Shown here piece by piece: positions 54,679-64,000 of a DNA stretch of 64,000 nt. Both the position numbers and the translations under genes were made by a program. How positions within the stretch are numbered: position 1 is the stretch's first letter; every line of letters starts with the position of its first letter. Below the pieces are notes generated by a model. It was not told the origin of the DNA. It did no database searches and saw only the letters and a list, made by a program, of their open reading frames with translations. Source of the DNA: Klebsormidium nitens (Eukaryota; Streptophyta; Klebsormidiophyceae; Klebsormidiales; Klebsormidiaceae); assembly GCA_000708835.1 (NCBI GenBank), contig DF236972.1:167190-231189 (forward strand), written 5' to 3'.

Positions 54679-57600
54679 TGGCGGCCATGATGCACGAAAA
54701 GTGACCACCAAGAAAGTCACGAGCATTGCTGTTGTCGAAAAGCAGATGTCATCATGTACGCTTCTTCACAAAATCAGCGGGCACCTCGCCTCAACATATT
54801 TGTACTTCTGCTTTGTCTGTGTGTGCGTAGTGGTCTGCTTATCTTCGACCACTCTCATTGATCAAGGGTTTTAGGGTATCCGACAAAATCGCTTCACCTC
54901 AGCAGGTCGAGATACACGTGTAAGGGCGCTCGATGAAAAACTCGTCGCTTGTAACATGACTCAGACATTGAATGCAGTTGTCTTGAAAACCCGGAGATCT
55001 GTACGTCGCTGCTTTCAGGCTTGCTACGGCTAGACTGGCAGGCTCGACAAGCGAAACTTGAGCGGTACGCGTCCGTCCCAGGCGTTCTGGGCGCACTTTT
55101 GGGGTCTTGCATCTTGCTGCCTGGACTCATTATTGTTCCGTACTCTTTTACGTGTCTGCAGTGGACCGAGTTTCTTTTATGTAAGGTGATTATGTCGAAG
55201 CAGAAACGAAAAAGCGGCGCAGGTCTTGTGCAGCGTCTGCCATCCAACGAGCGGTACTGCTAAGTGGAGCAGGACAAAAGGCTCACTCGAGTTTCCCTGG
55301 AGCGCGCTTCTGTCCGCAATCTTTGGGCGGAATTTGCAGACACGGCTGTTTGAGATTCTGCACATGCAGACTGTTTTTCGGACTGCGGTCTTTGTCCTCA
55401 AGTTTCTGATCAGGGAACTGGCACGGTGTTTTGCCGGTCCGTTCCTGCATTTACGGAACCTGTGCCTGGGCAATCTGTTCACTAAGCCGGCTGTGAGGGA
55501 GTCATGGGAGTCATTGACGTCATCCATTTCGTGGTGCTCCCCAACCGATGCCACTTATTATCGACCGACACACGTGCCAGAACACGTTCCACTATGCTGT
55601 CCCTTACTAGTGAGAGGGCAGTCTGTCTCTGTCCATTTCGACTTGGAGTCTGCAGAGGTCTGGCTCACGATTAACTGCACGTACGCAAACTCAGGAAGTG
55701 CCGGTCTCCAATCTGCGTCTTTTCTTGTCCATCGACTTCCTTTCGAGACTTTCCTCAATTACGGTACGGGGCAATGATTTGAGTTAGCACCGCCACTTGA
55801 GGTCACACTCAACGGGTGGGATTCCGCGGGACAGCCTGCAGCCACATCATTGCGGATTGATTTTCGTGACGACTTGCACTTTGCTGGGAGAAGCCCGTTC
55901 GAGTGAGTGGCAGTGACTCGTGGCTCTCGTCAGTGTCGTTGTTAGATGCGTCGCTCGTTGGCTCGGTTTTTCAGGTACTGACCGTCAGCAACGGATACCC
56001 AAAGCAGAGGCACGTCCGAAATTCTCATGGATTTCAACATTTTGTATCATGCCAGTCTCTTCAATATCAACGCACTATGGCGGCTCTTTAGGTTTCTTCT
56101 CCTCGGCTTCTTGATGTACTGGGTGATTAGTTGTTTTCTTAGACAACGTCCCGGGAACGCGGCTTTGATGGGCACGTTTGTGGGTGTTTTTTTCTCATAG
56201 AAAGAGTCCATCTGTCCTGACGCCGTCATAACTTGCAATTTGCAGGCCAAATCATTGTTCTGTAAAGCATATGGAAGTGGTATTTTTACATCAAACAACA
56301 CTTCAAAAACGCTTTCTTCTTGGCAAAGGAATCTCGACTCGTACCACTCAAAATGCTAGACATCATGCGACTCGGCTGCAAAGCAAGCGCGCGTGTTGGG
56401 GTGCTTTCAAATATTGTCAAGCTAAATAGGGTGCTCGCTTGGGCTTTTGGGATTGGCAAGCACAACTCACAGATTCGTATATGACGAATCTCATTTGCAG
56501 CAGTGGAACAGAATCCAGGAAAACTGCTCTTTGCTTGCAAGCCTAGCTAGCTTCTCTCGAAACCCACATGGCCCTTTAGTCCACCTGATTCCGCTCGTTT
56601 TGGGGAAAGGAAAGCTGACCCGGGTTTTATCAACCAGAAACGTTGAAGAGCGTCAGTTGCATGCGTGCCCACGCTTTACAAAGCGTCTGATCCGGTGCCC
56701 TTTAGTGGCGGACGTCGACACGGTTGTTTGCTTGGGTCGTTCCTGCAAGAAGCCGTTCTGACTTGAGTGTTTCGCTTCTTACTTTTCCCATTTGTTGAGA
56801 CTGCGGAGTGGGAGCTCTGCGTTTTATGATTGGGCACAGGGACGTAGATATCTCAGAACGTTGCAAAAGGATTTTTTTTCGAATAAGTCTGTTAGAACTC
56901 ACAGTCCGCTTCAAAGTTTTGCTGGCTGGCTTTGAAGGCTAGTTTAGCTTGAAATCGAGTCCGGTGATTGCGTACCAAACTAGACTTCAATCTGGCGGCT
57001 TTTTAATTTGAAAGTCCGCCTAAAGTGGACGAGGATTGAGCTCTACTGAGCTTCAATTTCGTTCAGGCCAGTGCAGTCCTTAACCCGCCTTAACCCAGAC
57101 CCTAACCGGAAAGTTGAGCTTTGCGCGGCCAGTGACGACTGAATGGTATCTCGACTGGCTGCCACTTTCCTCTTCGTCTGCTTTAATGTTCACATGCACG
57201 AAGCTCTTCTTTTTCTCGAGCTTCCTTTCCACAGTACGGGCAGAGAATAGGCGTTCGTCTCGAAACCAAGTAGTTTCAAGCCCCTACGATGCTCGGAGCC
57301 TCTTTTCCTAGGGATACGAGATACTGTCGTTTCCAAAGTCCGTTCAGATTCGGAATGCTATTGCGGAAAGGGCATACAGATCTTACAACTTTTCCGTTCC
57401 TTGATTCACGAGTCAGTGGGGCAATGAAAGGACGGACGTTACCCTTAAAGCCAAGTATCTTCAGCCCAGTGCAAAGTTCGGAGCCATCGCTGCTACGGAA
57501 CACAGTGCGGTGTCTGCTAAAAGTCCGTTCAGATTCGAAATGCTGTTTGCGGAAAGGCCACACAGGTCTTACAACTCTTTTGCTCCTCATTTCGCGAGAA

Positions 57601-58670
57601 TGCTCCGACGCCCAAAGTCTCCCTCTCTGTGGACCGTTGCCAAAATTCATGTGTATTTAGAAAGGAAGGTCAATCTGTACAGTCATATCCAGTGCCACTC
57701 TCTTCCAAGCACCTTATTTCCCCAGCGTTTCGAAAGTTAGACGTCTCTTTTAAAATGGACCGGATTAGCACCGCTGATTTAGTTTTGCCGTACGTCGTCT
57801 AATTTGTTGAGCGTATTTCACAGAAGCGCTGCTGTGCTTTACCTTGACGTCCTCGGCCTTTGTCCTAGTAACCTCTCAAAAGTCAACTTTGACCTTATAT
57901 CATCTGTTACAGAATGGCTATGACGATAACCCGGGTGGGACTTTTCTCTGCGCCCACTTATCATTTCTCTTTCGATGCCAGGGTCGCTTCAATTCATCGA
58001 TTGCCGTTTGGCGAAAAGGTCCGCCTGTAAGAAGTAGTGCACTTCGCCGCCACAATGAGCCCTTTGGTGTGCAGTTCTCTATCTAAGGCTCGCCGCTTCT
58101 TGCTGACCCTCGCGCTGGATCCTTCCTCGCCCTTTCTCTTGGATTCTATTCAAAGATGGTCCTCCATTTTTTCGCCGGCTTTGGTTGCTGCTTTTTTTAC
58201 AATATGTCCAGTCCGTTCAAGCGCTTGACGAGCGTTCGACGGCGCCCCTAAATCTAGGGCCCCTTTGGATGTGTTGTCTTATTGTCGTGTCGCCTTGCGA
58301 GAGGTATGGGTTACGTGGGCTTTAGCTGGTGATTGGGCTCTTCACTGCGTTTCGTTACATCGTTCTTGCTCTTCAGTCGGACTTGGCGGCCATGATGCAT
58401 GGAAATGACTATTCCAAAGTCACCACTGTCTCGAATCTAGGAATCAGATGTCGTCATTTCTTCCACAGGCTTCCGCAACATGCATTAAATGCAGGTTATG
58501 ACTGGTTCTCCTTAGACTGCATCTCGTGGTTTTAGAATATAGGACCGCTGTCTTCTGATCTTGTGAAGATTTAGAGAGCCGTACAGCGCTGCTCTCAGGC
58601 TTGACACGGCCAGATTGGCAGGCTCAACAAGCAAAAGTGGAGCCTTGCGCTGTTTGTCCCAAGCGCAACA
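54679..58670. repeat. Pair of collinear diverged segments about 3.6-3.7 kb apart
   Basis: TTGGCGGCCATGATGCA starts at about 54679 and again at about 58383, each followed by a GTGACCACC/GTCACCAC-type run. Further on, CTAGACTGGCAGGCTCGACA (about 55030) is matched by CCAGATTGGCAGGCTCAACA (about 58609), each followed by an AAGC...GAGC...GTCC run. Same order and orientation indicates an old segmental duplication or two copies of one dispersed element. Confidence 0.6.
57265..57630. repeat. Two-copy tandem repeat of about 183 bp
   Basis: The two halves share TTCGGAGCC/CTCGGAGCC, AAGTCCGTTCAGATTCG (57336 and 57521), GCGGAAAGG and CTTACAACT words in the same order with an offset of about 183-185 bases. 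The copies differ by many substitutions and small indels. Confidence 0.75.
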
Positions 58671-61600
58671 TTAGTTTTGATAACACCGCGAAACAACAAA
58701 GGTCCGAGTTGCTGGTCGTCACGACGGCTCCATCACATTGCTTGCGCGCGCGCCTTCTATTCAGCCGCCTGATTGAAGTGTGCCGCCCTTTCGCTGCTTT
58801 GATTGGTTCTCGCGATGGGCTTCAAATGAGCAAGGCTGTGATATGTGAAGCGCCAGTTGTTAGAAGCTCTCGAATAGATGGCGCTCATGACGCCACACTC
58901 TAGGACATGCCGGCTCGGGTGACCTTGTTGTCATGCTTCTTGTGACACTCCAGTGTCATATGGGACGGCTAGCAATATGCAGCTTGGTCCGTCGATCAAG
59001 CTCTTACGCCTTTGTCCTTTCCGGCGTCCTTGGGCGCATTCATTTTTGCACTTCTCTAGTTCACTTTGCGTGTCTTTTCACATGTTTAGCTATTCATCTC
59101 CTTTGAGCACTAGAGGCTTGCCATGCATTGCTGCTTGGATTGCACTTCGTTTCAACAATCTTTGCCACTACCAATCAATATGCCGCGTCTGAATGTGTCT
59201 TTGCATTGGAGAGGACGTCGCCAGATTGCCGCAAAGCTCAGTCGCTTCAAACTTCTTCGTTAAGCACAGTCTGGCCCTGGTTGACCCAAATCTGCGTCGC
59301 ACGCTCGCGCAGACGATGTGGGGGCGCGCCCGAGCCTGGCCCATGGCCATAATAGCGTACACCTTAGCAAAATTTCCCGTTCAACGAGTTCGGGTTTCCC
59401 AGAGTTGAAGACTTGCTTCTCGTCGTCTCACACTACAACTTGATTGCTGCAGTTGGCTTCCTGACGTGATATTATCATTGCAAATGCAAATCCAGTCCGA
59501 GGGAAAAGTCGGGTGCAGTCAGCATATGGCTCACGCGTGATCAGACGGGTGAGTAGGCCATAATTTCGGATATGTCGTCCATACGTCTGGACAGGCGTTA
59601 TCCTTCAGGCTTCGAATCCTGAGCCACTCTTTGCTGGTTGAAGCTTTTTATTCGGCGCAGTGCCTGCTGATTGCCTTCCACTCGCGCATGATATGAGTGG
59701 AACAAGGAAACCTCAAGAATTTGTCTTCCAACGTACTCGATCAGCTCGCTGTTATAACGGGCCAGTGACGAAGCTTCAACACTTGGCCCTCTGACGGAGC
59801 CTAATCTGATGAGTTGCCAATGGGAAGAACTCCGGTGCAACATTGCGAAGGTCCTGCCGGCGCCAGCATTTGATCCGGCATGAGGGAGGTTAGATTAGCA
59901 TCAGACTGATTGCGCTGTGCTAGGCTAGGAAGCGGCTAGATCTGAAGTGCACCTTCAAAACAAACGCAAAAACTTCGAAGAAGCAGGCCTCTAGCAATGC
60001 ATCTGAACGTTGGACATACTCTGCACTCTGCAGTCGATCCCAACCTCTACTTTAACGGCCATGATGCACGTGGGTCCCCGGCAGTGGACTACGTCATGAC
60101 TCAGAACATCGTACCGTTGGGCAGAGGGTGTTAGTTTTGATTCCAATTTCACACGTCAGCCGCACTTATGTCATGACAATGGAATGAGGCTTTCTGTTTC
60201 TTCTCCGAGCAACTTGGAAGGGCCAATTCTCGTCTGCTTTCCGAGGGGTTTCTTCAGTGTCGAAAGCCCGGCCAAATCCTTTGGAGCCATATAAGTACTC
60301 ACGTGAGCGCTTTGCCAGTAGACCTGAACGGACGTCGGCCCTTGGGCCGCTGTATTGTTGATGCTTGAGATGGGCGGTTGGCTTGCTGGATCTGCAATCA
60401 GACCGCCCAGACCGTGTGCCTTACCCAACGCGCGCGAGCGTTTGAAAATCTGAACCGTTCCATCCGGGTGATGGACCGAGTTGCTTCCACCTTCGCTTTG
60501 AGGTGGGGGGTTGTAATTGATGTAATGACTCTAGCTCAGATGACTAACTCGGATATGGCAACCCTGTGCGACCGGAACTTGCAGCACTCGTGTGGCGTTG
60601 ATGAGCTGGCAGGTCCAAACCGTGAGTATTCCGAACTCACTTGGCCTTTTGGCTTGCTGAAGCCACAGCTGCTGATGAATCTATCAACGTCTTGTGTCGC
60701 TCGGAACAATGTCGCGACCCGACTTCGTTATTGACAAACGCCCGGCCGCCGGGCCATGCTTGCGCACCTTTCAGTTGTTATGGTGATGCAAAGGCTCAAT
60801 ACGACCTGTACTTCATGAGATCATGAGATCCATGCATGCAATCCATGTGTTGCCATATTGAGGGACGTAATTCATTTGAGTCTGCTCGCAATGTGAGGCC
60901 GACCCATGATGGGTCAATATCGGAGCTTAACTGACCACACCCAAAGCTGGTCTTATTAATGTTTAAGGCGTACTTTTTGACCCTGCATCTGTTTGGCAAA
61001 AGCCAGATTAGTATGATGTTCAGCTAGAGCAGGAAGAAGGCTAGGATGGAGACATAGATTGAAGCACGTGTCACTGGAAAAACACCAGGCCTCCTGACGT
61101 CTTGACATTTGTAACCACGTCAGCCTGTTGCAGTACCAACCAAACCGAGCTGCGAGAAGCGCCCAAAATAATTTTGGAAACTGTTTCCAAAACGTACGTC
61201 GAACTTTTCAGAGAGCTTTGCGTACTGGTTATGCAAACGCGCACGGCCGTTAGTAAGGAATTGCCCTGGTCCCTCAAGCGCGCTAGCCCGTCAAATGAAG
61301 CTCCGAATACTGACGATTCCTTCCATAAGTTGATCATCGAGTTATCTGTACCCCTCAGTTCAAGGTTCTGTTCCGACCACAAGTCTCGTCCTACCGGTCC
61401 GGTTAGGATGATGGTGGTTTTAACATGTTCAGATTCTGTTTGTCAAATGGAATATAGTGAGCCGGGTATGACGCTCAACGTTCCGCGTGCTGGATGTGGG
61501 AGTTCCTCATCCACCGGTTCTCTAGCACGATCTTGTCATTTCCAATGAGAATTCGCGTGCTGTGTTGAGAAATTTTCATCTAGCAGGCGTGTAGTTTTGC

Positions 61601-64000
61601 CACGCACTTGAAAGCGCATCTCCTTTTCCTTGGAAAAGCTGGCAAGTATTAAAGTGAGTGCTTTTGCAGACGTTAGAATCCCGCGGAAAACTTCCGCGCT
61701 GCTTACTGATCAATCAATCTGCTTACTGGTCAATTAGCTTCATGATTCACCGTCCTGCTCACGCACGTGATGCATAGAAAGTGACAATGTTTGTCACGGA
61801 CTCCCGAGATGGCGCACTAGAGGCCGTTGACGGCTGTCGCTTAGAACTTAGGCTGTTTGGGTTTGTATCGACAGAGACCTACATGAGACATCTGCTCATA
61901 ATCTCTTTTTCCAGTTTGACTCGAAGCCGCAGCTCGGCAGCGTCCACTTAATGTAGTCCAACAAGCCCGAAGGGCATTCACTCATATTCAAATCTGAAAA
62001 CGGTTCCACCCTCATGGCCATCGCCTGTAAGAAATGGGTGTTGCGTATGAAGGTGCGCGCATGGCTACCAAGAAGTATGGGTCTCCGTTGGCGGTGGTTC
62101 AAGTTTTTCTGAGAGCGCGCTGTCTATCGCGACCAGCTTCCTTTTCCTTGTCACCAGGATACACCTGATCATCATATCGGCGTCTGACTTAAACACTGTG
62201 TGCAGCAAATGAATTTGGGCGAGTAACTATGTGGCGAAGTTCGTTCTGACGCTGGCGATTGATTTCTACCGAGTCTCTTCGTTGACCGTCCTTTGCATGT
62301 GTCTTGAATCGGTCGTAAAAGAGCGCCTGATGTGCTTGGGCTTCCGGGCGCCCGATGGATGGTCAGCCAGCTAGTGGCGAGGACGATGATTAGCTGTGCT
62401 GGGATCGACCGTCTTCAGCGCTATAAGTCTGTCGTACGTGCTCTGAAGCCACGAATATGCGTGGAGGCCTTTCGATACAGGACGGGATCCCTTCACTGCT
62501 TCTTTAAAAAAACATCACGATCAAAATTGCTAATTCCTAACGGGTGCATGTGCTTCATCAGTGGATTGCAAGTCCGCAGCAAACGCCTGACAAAGCAGTG
62601 CGCGTCGAGGTACTGATTCTGGCCTAATGTAACGGAGCCGCAAACGCGGATGTACGGTCCAACGCGGGTTCCGTACTCATCCAAAACATCTGAAACATGG
62701 CCAATCGGCTGAGCCATGTGCCTCCGGTCCTTTCTCAGCGTCCCCCCCTCAGAAGAAATATTGATGGGTTGCTGGCTGTGTTCCTTTGGCACCCTTTGGA
62801 CTTTTCGTGTTGGCCGCCAAAGAAGACTCAGCCTTGATTAGTAACGGCCCTGCAAATCACTCTTTTTGCCTACGTACTGACATTGCAGCGAGTAGCTTGG
62901 CCTGACTTTGAAGTGCTTTGCTGAGTCGTCCCACAAGAATGTTCCGGGCGATGATGGGCGGAGGCGGGTTGGTCTCACGAAAGATCACCAGTGTTCCTGA
63001 ATGCCAATGGGATGCCAGGATGTACATGACTCTTCTGTGGTTCCTCTTCCTCTTCAAGTACTTAACCCCTTGTCGATCGGTGGATGCATATCTACATAGG
63101 CTGCAGCTTCTTTGTGGTTGCGAAACTGAGCGCAGCAGTGATTGCACGCTGCTGTGCTGACGCAGCGGCTATGTTTGAGGATCAGTAATGAAGAGGGAGA
63201 AAGGCAGTGACCTCTTCATTGTGAGTTCTCCGCGAGTACGTAGACGGTCTTTTGATCGGATGGAGTTTACGCGATTCCGGCCGTCGCGTCCAGTCTATTT
63301 AAAGGGCGCAGCTGCTTGCTGACTGTTACGTTTTACAAAATATGATGGATCGTGTAGGTGTTTATCTTAGGCCAACTTGACACGTTTGCTAACCGTCCTT
63401 TGTATCTAACCCTTGCCGCCTTAGGGTTACATACCCTTTACACCGAAGGTCTCGAGGCCGATGTCTTCTGAAATTTGTTTAAGACTCTCGTTTCAAGATG
63501 CCAAAGCTGCGACAGTGGCGGTGATGACTTGATTTGGGATCACTCAGCTCAAGGATGTTCAACCAGTTTCTGCTGATGCCGCCACGTTTGTCTCATGCAA
63601 CACGACGCACAAACTTACTTTCTGTCTTTCAGGACAGAAATGGGATTGAGCCGAGCGCATCGCTCTTTCTTGTGCTGCGGAGCTTGAATGTTATTGCTTC
63701 CTCCAGCTTCAAAACCAGCTCGCTGTTTTGCAGCGCCGAGTGATCACGTTTTCGCACTTTTGGATCTCCTTAAAAGGTCGTCCTCGGTAATCTGTGGCCA
63801 TGATAGATTGCGCACCTGCGTGATACACTTGGAGATCACCATTCAAATGGATCGTTGAAGCCGCTCGAGGGCACGAAGTCGTAATGGAGTTGTAAGTATT
63901 ACAACTTTAGCGCCTCATCCTCATCCTCCTCACTTCATCCTTCTATTGGCTGAATTCACTCTAGATCGGGATGAAGCGCCTCATTTTCATCCGGATTTTC

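Larger units (their letters stand above)
53427..64000. other. Gene-poor 10.6-kb region with decayed internal duplications
   Basis: No exon chain, RNA gene or transposon protein could be supported. The longest open frame is 55226-55777 (plus); it is unrecognisable and overlapped by an antisense frame of similar quality. Duplicated words appear at several scales (see separate repeats). GGCCATGATGCA-type words recur near 54684, 58390 and 60058. The right edge (63900-64000) has CATCC/CTCATCC-rich runs. A lineage-specific gene or long non-coding RNA cannot be excluded. Confidence 0.4.

Noticed and set aside
55226-55777. 183-codon plus-strand open frame
   Set aside because: It has no recognisable domain, its cysteine- and leucine-rich composition is chance-like, and an antisense frame overlaps much of it.
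59600-59640. Possible tRNA T-arm (CTTCGAATCC)
   Set aside because: The loop would have eight bases and there is no D-arm or acceptor stem around it.

Overview
This is nuclear DNA of an intron-rich green-lineage eukaryote, most likely a streptophyte alga. Klebsormidium is my best guess, by inference only. The recognisable genes are plant-type: a POB1/LRB-like BTB protein, a germin-like cupin, a mitochondrial NAD-isocitrate dehydrogenase of the Arabidopsis IDH-V class, a TRM/DUF4378 protein, a ROK1/RH57 DEAD-box helicase and an NSI/SNAT-type GNAT acetyltransferase. Exons are GC-rich, introns are short to medium with GT-AG borders, and plant telobox words sit upstream of one gene. I see no bacterial, viral or transposase genes.

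Layout. 1-2136 (-): 5' part of a BTB/BACK gene that runs off the left edge. 3090-5206 (-): secreted germin-like cupin. 7060-11601 (-): IDH catalytic subunit. 12334-29002 (+): one nine-exon gene for a protein of about 4,010 residues. It has coiled coils, repeated Tyr-Ser-Asp-(Ser/Thr)-Phe motifs and a C-terminal DUF4378 plus a TRM/CAP350-type M2-like helix. 30765-32888 (-): coiled-coil nuclear protein of unknown function with an uncertain 3' end. 33545-34781 (+): membrane-anchored dual-specificity phosphatase. 36987-46697 (-): twelve-exon RH57/ROK1 helicase. 47124-53426 (+): eight-exon NSI-like acetyltransferase. 53427-64000: gene-poor DNA with decayed internal duplications. All gene models were joined by hand from splice sites. 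Exon phases are consistent and coding lengths divide by three for the cupin, IDH, giant, phosphatase, helicase and acetyltransferase genes.

The genes are unrelated housekeeping and regulatory functions, not an operon. Three intergenic stretches lie between divergent genes and probably act as shared promoters (11602-12333, 32889-33544, 46698-47123).

Three observations stand out. (1) The giant protein joins CAP350-like size and composition to a plant TRM C-terminus. (2) Three unrelated genes (cupin, giant gene, helicase) carry tandem extra copies of a 3' splice site plus about the first 60 bases of the following exon, upstream of the real exon. (3) The palindrome TGACGTCA occurs 18 times where about one is expected. 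Eleven copies lie in the exons of the giant gene, in two reading frames, so the repeated unit is a DNA word and not a peptide.
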